From assembly GCF_026262505.1 (NCBI RefSeq), contig NC_067203.1:5084001-5148000 (forward strand): 64,000 bases of DNA, written 5' to 3'. Position 1 is the first letter of the stretch; every line of letters starts with the position of its first letter. The DNA comes from Trichomonas vaginalis G3. Its lineage: Eukaryota > Parabasalia > Trichomonadida > Trichomonadidae. Made by a program: the position numbers and the translations under genes. The notes below the pieces were generated by a model. It worked only from the letters and a program-made list of their open reading frames with translations. It had not been told where the DNA came from and did not search any database. Of the stretch, positions 51,755-59,553 are shown piece by piece.

Positions 51755-51934
51755 TCAGGAAGAGGAACGTCAGTCATCCGTTTGTGTCCTGTCGGAAGGA
51801 AAAATTTTTTCTGAAGTTCGACCAAAAAGTTCTCAATTTTCGAAAATTTGAATGGTTTACGGACGGACAACTGGAAAGTTCTTCCTGTCGTCGGGAAAAT
51901 TTTTCCCTTTGTCGGGAAAATATTTTCCTGTCGG
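51755..51934. promoter_or_regulatory. Divergent control region with repeated GTCGGGAAAATTTT motifs
   Basis: Between divergent genes lie several copies of CCTGTCGG followed by purine/AT tracts: CCTGTCGGAAGGAAAAATTT, GTCGTCGGGAAAATTTTTCCC, TTTGTCGGGAAAATATTTTCC and CCTGTCGGATGG. GGGAAAATTTTTCCC is itself a palindrome. The repeats probably bind a regulator. An in-frame upstream ATG at 51848 lies inside these repeats and is not preferred. Confidence 0.5.
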
Positions 51935-52321
51935 ATGGAAGAACTTGGAATGCAAGAAAGACTTGACGAGGCAATTTACCTCATTGAACTTAACGACTGC
52001 GTAAAAGACTACTTGCGCAAGGTAATGAAGCCCAAGGTCAAGTTCACCACTATTTCTGGAAGGTCTACACTTCAGCTCGAGACTTCGACTGGAATTCCAA
52101 TTCAAATACCAGACGGGACAGCCTACGATGGCATAAAGGACGCCAAAAGAGAAGCTCTTGTTAAGTTCCTAAACAAACGTCCTTGGATAAAAATACCAAA
52201 AAGGAGAACCCCTACCCCATATGAAATTGGCAATTCAGTCTCTCCTTCACTTCTCTGGTCAACCATTCTTTATAACTACAGAAGGCGACATTCAGCCAGT
52301 TCAGTAAACATCTCATTTTAA
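51935..52321 (+). CDS. Polinton 2 unknown 128-residue basic protein
   Basis: ATG 51935 follows the last CCTGTCGG repeat. The product has a helical N-terminus (MEELGMQERLDEAIYLIELN), a middle alpha/beta part (GIPIQIPDGTAYDGIKDAK) and a basic C-terminal half (KIPKRRTPTPYEIG). No family is recognised. Confidence 0.5.
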   Translation: MEELGMQERLDEAIYLIELNDCVKDYLRKVMKPKVKFTTISGRSTLQLETSTGIPIQIPDGTAYDGIKDAKREALVKFLNKRPWIKIPKRRTPTPYEIGNSVSPSLLWSTILYNYRRRHSASSVNISF

Positions 52322-52364
52322 CTCACTTTTTTTATGTTTTTACTCACACTCGTACTCACCAGGT

Positions 52365-52619
52365 ATGAGTACAAACTATTTCAACTGTGAACCTTGTAGT
52401 GACCGGTCTTCCTGCAAATGCAAGTTCGGTCAATACACAGTTTATGGTGGCAAGAAAGACAGTGGGGAATGTTATTCTGACATCTGTTGTTGCGCTCGAG
52501 AGAGAATTGAAATTCCAGACCCAACTCCAACAAGAACTCTCAAGTTGCCAAAGACTCATGTGAAGAAGAAGTCATATAACAAAGCACTTATAGCCATCTA
52601 TATGGCACGTTTAGAGTAA
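52365..52619 (+). CDS. Polinton 2 Cys-rich small protein (84 aa)
   Basis: The first half holds nine Cys in patterns such as NCEPCSDRSSCKCKFG and ECYSDICCCARE, suggesting metal binding or disulphides. The second half is basic. No signal peptide is visible, so an intracellular zinc-type module is more likely. It is unlike any neighbour in composition. Confidence 0.5.
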   Translation: MSTNYFNCEPCSDRSSCKCKFGQYTVYGGKKDSGECYSDICCCARERIEIPDPTPTRTLKLPKTHVKKKSYNKALIAIYMARLE

Positions 52620-52641
52620 AAACATTTTTTTCATTTTTTGA

Positions 52642-53226
52642 ATGAAGCAAGTTAAATTTGTCCCACACCAAACTCAATGGACTGATGAAGAGTTTCAAGC
52701 TATGGTTGAAGGTGTTGAGAACGACATAGACGGCGAACTTGAAGGAGCTCAAACCACAATTGCAACCAAAATTGCACAAGTCAAAGAAGAGATAGCTCCA
52801 CTTAAAGCTACCAAAGCTACTCTTGACCTCATGGATACTTACCGTTTAGAAGTAAAGAGTGGAATAAGACAATTAAAATTGAAACTTCTAAACTACGAAG
52901 CTATACTCCAAAAGTTAGCAGAAATGAGAAGACTTTACCAGAGCTACTTACATGTAAGGGACTTACCTTCAAGCAGTCCGACCAAAGATGAATTTTCTGA
53001 CATTGTCCCACTTTTGTCCGAAAGTCAGCTCAGATGTTTTGAACTGCTCCCAACATATCCAGAATATGAAAATTTGCCTGAACTCTTTCGGTTCCTCAAA
53101 AAACGTTTTTTGGTTCTCATGTTCGAAACTTTTATCGGAAGAAACAACAAACGTTCAGAAGAAGAGCAAGATATTATTTTAAACTTGTTGTATGACTTAA
53201 CTGTCATAACCAGCTTTTTGAAGTAA
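52642..53226 (+). CDS. Polinton 2 helical protein (194 aa)
   Basis: The product is mostly helical, with a coiled-coil middle (KIAQVKEEIAPLKATKATLD) and a hydrophobic C-terminal helix (ILNLLYDLTVITSFLK). It follows a TTTTTTTCATTTTTTGA leader. No family is recognised. Confidence 0.5.
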   Translation: MKQVKFVPHQTQWTDEEFQAMVEGVENDIDGELEGAQTTIATKIAQVKEEIAPLKATKATLDLMDTYRLEVKSGIRQLKLKLLNYEAILQKLAEMRRLYQSYLHVRDLPSSSPTKDEFSDIVPLLSESQLRCFELLPTYPEYENLPELFRFLKKRFLVLMFETFIGRNNKRSEEEQDIILNLLYDLTVITSFLK

Positions 53227-53258
53227 AACCGTCATTCTCAAACCACTTCATTTTTTCG

Positions 53259-53942
53259 ATGTCCGAACAAGCACCGAAGCCAAACTCAATGGAAGATGTC
53301 CTTTCAAGGTTGCCAGACAAGCGCCCAGTTCAACTTCAAATTATGAATTTGAAAGCTCATCTGACAAACACCATTAAGACTCTCCAAAGTAGTCTTATGA
53401 CAGAGATGAAGGAACTTAAAGGTGAGTTCCTCATGAACCAAGCTTCCAATGAGAAAGTCCTGAACGATTTCTCAGAATCGTTGCGCAATTACGAGAGAGA
53501 GAACCGAGATCTTGCCAGACTCATCTACCGTTTCTTCGAAGAGATAGACGCCATCTGGAAGGTACTCGGAAAGGACAGAACATGCAACACCGTACTTCGT
53601 GAGTACCAAATTGAAGAAGGAATTGTCGAGGAAGAAGAGGAAGAAGAGGAAGAAGAGAAACACAAAGAAGAGGAAGTCTGGGCAACCCTTGTTGCCGATG
53701 ACGCTTACGAAATTTCCCAACCCTACCCATACCAAATCCGCAACAAGGAGACAGGCAAGGTTCTTACCCCAGTCCTCAACAACTTGGGACACTTGAACCT
53801 TAACCTTCGGAATCGCGGTTCAATCTCCATGGGCAAGCTTGTCGCAATTCAATGGGTTCCAAATCCAGACAAGAAGACGAAGGTCAGACACATTGACGGT
53901 GACAAGCTCAACAACCGTAAGGAGAACCTCGAGTGGTTCTAA
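53259..53942 (+). CDS. Polinton 2 NUMOD4/HNH-like protein (227 aa)
   Basis: The N-terminal 110 residues are coiled coil. A Glu run near 125-135 links to a C-terminal domain of about 90 residues: NKETGKVLTPVLNNLGHLNL, then GKLVAIQWVPNPD and HIDGDKLNNRKENLEWF. That is the layout of NUMOD4 plus an HNH_3-type nuclease as in phage and giant-virus homing endonucleases. The final HIDGDKLNNRKENLEW holds the His and Asn positions of the HNH core. Fusion to a coiled coil may anchor or oligomerise it. Whether it is an active endonuclease is not shown. It has a more balanced base composition than its neighbours. Confidence 0.7.
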   Translation: MSEQAPKPNSMEDVLSRLPDKRPVQLQIMNLKAHLTNTIKTLQSSLMTEMKELKGEFLMNQASNEKVLNDFSESLRNYERENRDLARLIYRFFEEIDAIWKVLGKDRTCNTVLREYQIEEGIVEEEEEEEEEEKHKEEEVWATLVADDAYEISQPYPYQIRNKETGKVLTPVLNNLGHLNLNLRNRGSISMGKLVAIQWVPNPDKKTKVRHIDGDKLNNRKENLEWF

Positions 53943-53984
53943 GAGTAAAAAAAAAATATTTTAGGGGGAAACCCCAAGTAAATT

Positions 53985-54247
53985 TAAGTTTTTATTTTTG
54001 GTATTGTACCAATTTTGGAATGTGAAGACCACATCCCAACCTCTGTACGTGAGTCTTGGGTCCACGTCTAAGACCCTTCTGTAGCAATTCCAAGCCCGAG
54101 CAAATTCAATTGTCAACCACTCGTCTCCTCTGTAGTCTTCAATCCATTCTTTGAAGAGACGGTCGAGTTCGGCTTGGAATATCTCTTGCCTGGGTCCGAG
54201 ACCAACATTTGGTTGAACTGGACGAAGCGCTCAGGGATGTACGCCAT
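53985..54247 (-). pseudogene. Polinton 2 small gene (broken)
   Basis: ATG 54247 is preceded by AAAAAAAGTGACATTTTTTT, the same box as at 50953, which supports a real gene. The region encodes a Trp/Asp/Arg-rich helical protein (FKEWIEDYRGDEWLTIEFAR). It is broken, with about one break. No family is recognised. Confidence 0.45.
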
Positions 54248-54280
54248 TAAAAAAATGTCACTTTTTTTGAAAAACGTTTT

Positions 54281-56429
54281 TTACTTCATGCAATGTTTAA
54301 CTATTTCACCATCTTCTTTAACACCCCAGTACTTACGCTTGGAGAGGACATGAACTTCGGTGAAAATTTTCCAATTTGAAAACACCCATCTTTTCACCGA
54401 CTAAACCCATTTCAATGAGTTTGTTATACCCTTCTTCGTTCGTCATGAGTGCGTCAATGTTCTCATAGTAAACCTTGACTTTCGATTTGACTTCGAGAAG
54501 AACTCATTGTAGTTGTCAAGGACTGCCTTTGCGAACTGAGGGTAAGACCAATGTTCGACAATAGGTTTTAATGTTGGTTACTAAGCCACTTTGACCTTGA
54601 GTGAATTCGTACTTCAAAACAAAAGGAGAAAACCTTTCAACAAAGTTGTCGACCTTCTCATAATGTTTACTCTTCATCTCTTGAGGTTTCTTAATGGAAT
54701 ATCCCCATGTCGAATTCATAAGCAATTTGAGTGTCATTGCAAGTTTGGGGTTTGAAGCTTTCCTAATATCATACAGTTGTTGTATGACTTTTCCAACTGT
54801 ATAGTTCCTTCCCGGGAACTCACCATCTTCGTTTGGAATTCCAGTCGGAATATATTGGACAAACTCATGTATGCAGCGTTAAGGTCGACATAGTATATCT
54901 TTTCATCTGAGTCGAACTTGTCGCAACCAATTGGTCCAGTTTGTGGAAATTCAAGTGAGTCTCTTATCTTCTGAGAAACTTCTCCTGTTATCTCATAAAC
55001 ATCGTCGAAGCAACCTGTTTCATATAAAACCTTCTGACCTAACTCAGATGCTCTCCAATACAATTTGACGTCAATTGGATGTCTCAATGGAAGTTTGTTT
55101 ATAGCATCTTGAAGTTCTTGCAACCTCATTGGAAGTTCTTCTGGTTCAGGTTGGTATCCGAACAAACCAACTCCTTGTGGAACTGTGTACTTCTTTTGTA
55201 CTAGAACTTTGTCTGGAACAACTTTTGGTCTTGCTAACAATGAAAAGTTTGTTTCGTCTTTTGGTACAAAAGTTTCTGTCAGCTTGTCATCTGGAATTGG
55301 TTCCAACAAACCTTTCTCGAAAGAATGTTTACAGCTCTGACAATGTTGCACTTACTTTTACCAAAGAATGGGTTTGTAAGACTTTCGTTCAACATGAAGT
55401 GGTTGTGGACAATTACAATCTTCAACCATGGTAAGTCTTTGTCAACAACATAGTCGTCATGTGAAGAACCTTTAGCTGTAGGTATGTTGACTCGGATATT
55501 GACATTTGCCAACGGTGCAATTTTTGCCAATTGACCTCTGAGAATGTACCTTGTCTTCACACATGACTCAAGATACTTCATCTTCTCATCTGTAACAAGA
55601 CCAGAGTTCCTGAGACATGTAAGAATGCAAGGTTCGTTGACAATTGTTTCAATTGAATTGTAAATTCCATACCTTGTCAAGTCAATGTCAGACTTATTTA
55701 TGAACGGGAAGTATCCAGCATGTTGTCTGACTGTTGAGGGTTAGGTTGGTACCATTCGAACTTGACACTTGCAATTCCTTCAATTGCATTCAAAATGTCT
55801 GAGTCGGAGTCAACCATTTGTTCTCTCTTTGTAGTCTTGAAAGCGTCAAGAAGTTTTGCGGCTGTTTGTTCATTGCCATGTGCATAGTAAATGTGACCAT
55901 CCAAATCTGTTATGGTCAATCTGAGATTGTGTCCTTTCTTATTTCCGTCTTGAATTGCAGCAAGTACTCCCATGAAGCCTTCTTTGTTCTTTCCTTCGTC
56001 AAAGTTTCTGTAAAGGTTCGACAGATGTAATTTGACTTCTAACTTCACGATACTTTTCATATGCATATCTTGTTCTTTCCATGGGAGCATGTGCGTCTTC
56101 ACCTTTTCCTTTTTTCCTTCTCAAAGGATGCAATTGTTCGTCATGTTTCCAGTAGAATCTGGCAAAGCCCGTCGTGTCCTTCAACTTGAGGTTCACTAAC
56201 ATCGAAAGGCATGTCCATAAGACGTTCTTCTTCTAACCTCTCTAGTCTGTTTTGGATAATTGGCACGTGCTGTTTCCAAATCTAATTCGTAGGTCAGACC
56301 AGCCAGTTTGTCATAGACTTTTATGGGTCTTCCTTTCTTATATTTAAACTTCTTCGAAACTCTCCAACCATATCTTTGCAACTCTGCTTTTATTCTAGCA
56401 GACTTTCTGTCCATTCTATATGGGGGCAT
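54281..56429 (-). pseudogene. polB: Polinton 2 family-B DNA polymerase (broken)
   Basis: The gene begins at ATG 56429 after TATTTTTATTAAAA. Recognisable parts are motif A in KIYYVDLNAAYMSLSN near 54,870, motif B in LKLLMNSTWGYSIKK near 54,700, and a motif C region near 54,460 with ENIDALMT. The palm wording differs strongly from that of Polinton 1 and recalls divergent protein-primed polymerases of phages and linear plasmids. It lies on the opposite strand to the integrase. It is broken, with about five or six breaks. Confidence 0.75.
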
Positions 56430-56456
56430 TTTTAATAAAAATAAATATTTTTTTCT

Positions 56457-56681
56457 TTACTTTACATAACCGCCTGCTGCCATAAGTCTTTGACGCCAAC
56501 CCATACCAGCTAATGAAGGTTGACTTGGTTTAGTTTGGAAACTAAACTTTGGTTTTGGTTTATCTTCAGTTTTTGGTTTCTCTTCTTCTATCGGTTTTTC
56601 GTCACTTTTCGGTTCCTCTGACTTTACTTCACTTGCAGGAACAGTTGTGTCGTCAACATCTTCATAAATATCATATGCCAT
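56457..56681 (-). CDS. Polinton 2 acidic/Pro-Lys-rich small protein (74 aa)
   Basis: From ATG 56681 the product is a disordered Glu/Lys/Pro-rich chain (SEEPKSDEKPIEEEKPKTED) closing with a compact end, AGMGWRQRLMAAGGYVK. The short GMGWRQRLMAAGGY end could be a processing or interaction peptide. No family is recognised. Confidence 0.45.
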   Translation of the reverse strand: MAYDIYEDVDDTTVPASEVKSEEPKSDEKPIEEEKPKTEDKPKPKFSFQTKPSQPSLAGMGWRQRLMAAGGYVK

Positions 56682-56686
56682 TTGTT

Positions 56687-57041
56687 TTGTTTTCCTTTCA
56701 ACTTTTTGTGTTTGTTGTAAAGTTTAGAATATTTCGACTCTAAGTCAATGAGATGTTCTATAATGAACTGTTGGTCAGTGAAGTAAACTTTTCCATCTGT
56801 TGTCTCGAAAGCTCCTTCAGACTTCAATATTTTATTTGTGAGAGTCTGTTTCTTTTTTGAGATACTAGCCGTTCCATTTCTATGAAAAAGTGACTTTATA
56901 GTTAGGGTTTGTATTTCCAGACCTGGCACTTTCTATTATTGAATTTTTCTCTTCATCTGTAAGTTCTTTGACAGGTTTTGACAATGGTTCTGAACTTTTG
57001 TTTGTGGTGTCAAATCTACCGTTTCAACTTCTTCGGTCATT
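56687..57041 (-). pseudogene. Polinton 2 small helical gene (broken)
   Basis: The minus-strand region begins near MTEEVETVDLTPQTK and ends in a helical, Lys-rich part (LIDLESKYSKLYNKHKKLKG). It is broken, with about two breaks. It lies directly upstream of the acidic small gene and is probably co-expressed. No family is recognised. Confidence 0.4.
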
Positions 57042-57063
57042 TCATCTCAGTAAAAAATTTTAG

Positions 57064-57223
57064 TTTGGTTTGTTTTCAACTGGTTGTTGTTGTGGAGGTG
57101 GGATGGTTCCTTTAATAATATCATTCAGTTTCACATGCTGAGCCTGACTATATGGTACGGTTTAAATGCTGGAAGCCGACAAATCCATCTTGAACTCATT
57201 TGTCTCAATGCTGCATTGTTCAT
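57064..57223 (-). pseudogene. Polinton 2 tiny gene remnant
   Basis: ATG 57223 follows TTTTTTATTGAGATGAA. The region codes for a short protein with a Pro/Gln-rich end (TIPPPQQQPVENKPN). It is broken, with about one break. Support is mainly the start context. Confidence 0.3.
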
Positions 57224-57242
57224 TTCATCTCAATAAAAAACT

Positions 57243-57644
57243 TTACATTCCCCACGTTTGAGGCGGTTGAGGTTGGTTATTGTTTACCCACTGTTGTGCA
57301 TGGTTATATCCTCTGTTAAAGAATCTTTCACCTTGGTCCATATAGTGTCCTGCTTGGTTATAGTAGTCATTTGCTTTGTTATAATAGTTTCCTGCTTGTC
57401 TTCCTACATTGTCCATCCATCCTTGAACTTTTCCTCTTGTTTCAGGATTTGGAATAAGATTTGTTGCATCTCGTGCTACATCCCAACCTTTCTGTACAGT
57501 TTGTATAATAGGTTGTGCTTTCTCTTTCAGTATACCTAATGTACTCAAAATCTTCCTTCCAATTCCAAATGCACCTCTGGCTATTGTTCCCACTGCGGGT
57601 AAAAATCTAGATGCGACTCCTGCTAATGCGCCAAATAAACCCAT
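57243..57644 (-). CDS. Polinton 2 Gly-rich amphipathic protein (133 aa)
   Basis: The N-terminus (GLFGALAGVASRFLPAVGTI) is a Gly/Ala-rich hydrophobic amphipathic segment like viral membrane-active peptides. The rest is Asn/Gln/Tyr-rich, with repeated YYNKANDYYNQAGHYMDQGE. A membrane-perturbing or internal virion protein is the best guess. It parallels 29073-29312 in Polinton 1 and 61951-62184 here. Confidence 0.5.
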   Translation of the reverse strand: MGLFGALAGVASRFLPAVGTIARGAFGIGRKILSTLGILKEKAQPIIQTVQKGWDVARDATNLIPNPETRGKVQGWMDNVGRQAGNYYNKANDYYNQAGHYMDQGERFFNRGYNHAQQWVNNNQPQPPQTWGM

Positions 57645-57661
57645 TTCTTATAGGGTAAAAA

Positions 57662-58621
57662 ATGACGAATCCGAACAAGGACCCCTATGTTTCTAAAGCG
57701 ACAAAGAAAGCACTCATGATAAAAATCTTTAGTTCAACACCAAATGCTTGGTTTATGGATATCTTGGAAAACATTCCGAGAGTTAGAACAGATGGACCTC
57801 CATACTGGTTAATATTTGTTGGTCAAAACACAAGATACTGTGAAGCCATACCATTATGGTCCAAAAATATTTTAGATGTGAAAACTGCTTTGACAATATT
57901 CGTTGACAAATACCATCCAACAAAACTGACATCTGACTGTGAAAGTTCTTTCAAATCAGATGATGTAAAAAACTATCTGCGTTCAAAAAATGTAAACCAA
58001 TATTTCATTGTCGACCAAAACCATTCTGCTCTTGGTGTCATTGACGGTTGTATAAAAATGTTAAGAGACTTAAACCAACCACAAGGTGGTGAAGCAAATG
58101 AAATGTCATATGACGACAAGTATAGACACTTCTCCATGGCAAAGATGAGACAAGTTTTAAATATTTACAATAACCGTAAACAAAAAGGTTTGGGAAACCA
58201 CTCCCCCGAAAAAATGAAAAACAACCCTGACTTAGAGAAAGACTATATATTTAATAATTTAGTCAAAAGAGACAAACAAGAAAGAATGCCGGGCTTCAAA
58301 CTTCAGAAAGGTGACAAAGTAAAAATAGAAATACCTAAACGCGACCCATATGAAAATACTATTGACTATGACAACAATGGGAACTCGACAGGTACTCACA
58401 TTCGTGTTCGTAAAAATAGAAGAAAGTATACAAGAGAATATTATGAAGTTTTAGGCAAACATGGCAAAATGTACAGACTGCAAGCAGAAGATAAAACTAC
58501 TATTGTCAGACCTCGTTTCAAACTTGTCAAAGTTCAAGGTGGTATACTTTCAAAGACAGTTCCTAACAAATATAAGACAACTCCTGACGAATATGCTAAA
58601 GAAGTTGAAAATGACGACTAA
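57662..58621 (+). CDS. int: Polinton 2 rve-type integrase
   Basis: The 319-residue product looks whole. First acidic residue in AWFMDILENI, followed by the strand YWLIFVGQNTRYCEAIPLWS; second in KLTSDCESSFKS; third in LGVIDGCIKMLRDL, 35 residues further. The third acidic residue is Asp, as in Polinton 1. The C-terminal part (GFKLQKGDKVKIEIPKRD to VRPRFKLVKV) fits a small beta-barrel DNA-binding domain. The enzyme would insert the element into host DNA. Its stop overlaps the stop of the convergent fibre-tip gene by four bases. Confidence 0.85.
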   Translation: MTNPNKDPYVSKATKKALMIKIFSSTPNAWFMDILENIPRVRTDGPPYWLIFVGQNTRYCEAIPLWSKNILDVKTALTIFVDKYHPTKLTSDCESSFKSDDVKNYLRSKNVNQYFIVDQNHSALGVIDGCIKMLRDLNQPQGGEANEMSYDDKYRHFSMAKMRQVLNIYNNRKQKGLGNHSPEKMKNNPDLEKDYIFNNLVKRDKQERMPGFKLQKGDKVKIEIPKRDPYENTIDYDNNGNSTGTHIRVRKNRRKYTREYYEVLGKHGKMYRLQAEDKTTIVRPRFKLVKVQGGILSKTVPNKYKTTPDEYAKEVENDD

Positions 58622-59553
58622 GCAATTCTATACCATGCGTAAACTGTCATGTAAGGTGGCATGTATTCTTTACTTTGTCCCGTTGTTTGCGTATATCCTG
58701 AAACGAAATGTGTATGGTTTCCTTCTCCCTGCGTGTCATCCCAGTAACAATTTATAGCAAACTTAACGTCGTCTTTAACATCATATCCTTTACCTTTTGT
58801 CATTCCTGACCAATCCCAATATCTATGCTTATGCCAACCTGCTTGAGATGTACTTAAATCTATGTAATGACTGTGTGCAGGTAAATTTTCACCTGAAATC
58901 GTTTTACTTCCACCTGTTTCCTTTGAAGAGTTTGCACAATACAAAAACCTGTCGACTATTTGTTCCCATGCACCAACACCAAACATTACTTGAGGACCTC
59001 TTGCATCCATAGATGTATAAATAAAACCTACTGGGTTCATTAAATCAAACATATGAGATATTATAGGATTGTCTCTTTTGAACTTAAAATATAGTGCAAC
59101 TATTTCAGGTTTCTTCTGGTTTGTGTCAGAATATTTTTTATAATATAATCTTATGTTTTCAGGGTAGGTAAAATCTTGACTATAATATTTATTTCTGTCA
59201 TCTGTATAATAATATACTATTCTCGTTTTTTCTATTGCATTATATCTTTTATATCTATAATAATCTAAATATAATGTTAGCTTTTGTTCATCTACATGTG
59301 GTGTTCTGTCGTCATCTCCATAGTCATAATAATGTGGTGCCGGAGCTGGGTCAGGCAATGTCATATCCACCATTTCATAAACTCTTAAATATTTCTTTTG
59401 TTCGTCTCCATATAAGTTTAAGTAGCAGTTGTTGTCTAATGGAACTTTAACTTGTGTACCATCATTCTTTTTATAGCTTACATACATTTCATTGTTATTT
59501 TTCGGAATGAGTTTACACCGTGTACCATTTTTAAGGACTGTACCAACTGCCAT
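58618..59553 (-). CDS. Polinton 2 phage-tail-collar-like tip protein (311 aa)
   Basis: ATG 59553 begins an N-terminal beta-rich region (about 170 residues with many Tyr and Asp). The C-terminal half is a tail-collar-like domain: NPVGFIYTSMDARGPQVMFG, AWEQIVDRFLYCANSSKETG, NLPAHSHYIDLS, GNHTHFVSGY and the final YMPPYMTVYAWYRIA. The His-x-His pairs and the closing aromatic strand are as in phage gp12/collar tips that bind receptors. It parallels 22349-23402 in Polinton 1. Its start overlaps the end of the shaft gene 59478-61079 by 76 bases in another frame. Confidence 0.8.
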   Translation of the reverse strand: MAVGTVLKNGTRCKLIPKNNNEMYVSYKKNDGTQVKVPLDNNCYLNLYGDEQKKYLRVYEMVDMTLPDPAPAPHYYDYGDDDRTPHVDEQKLTLYLDYYRYKRYNAIEKTRIVYYYTDDRNKYYSQDFTYPENIRLYYKKYSDTNQKKPEIVALYFKFKRDNPIISHMFDLMNPVGFIYTSMDARGPQVMFGVGAWEQIVDRFLYCANSSKETGGSKTISGENLPAHSHYIDLSTSQAGWHKHRYWDWSGMTKGKGYDVKDDVKFAINCYWDDTQGEGNHTHFVSGYTQTTGQSKEYMPPYMTVYAWYRIA

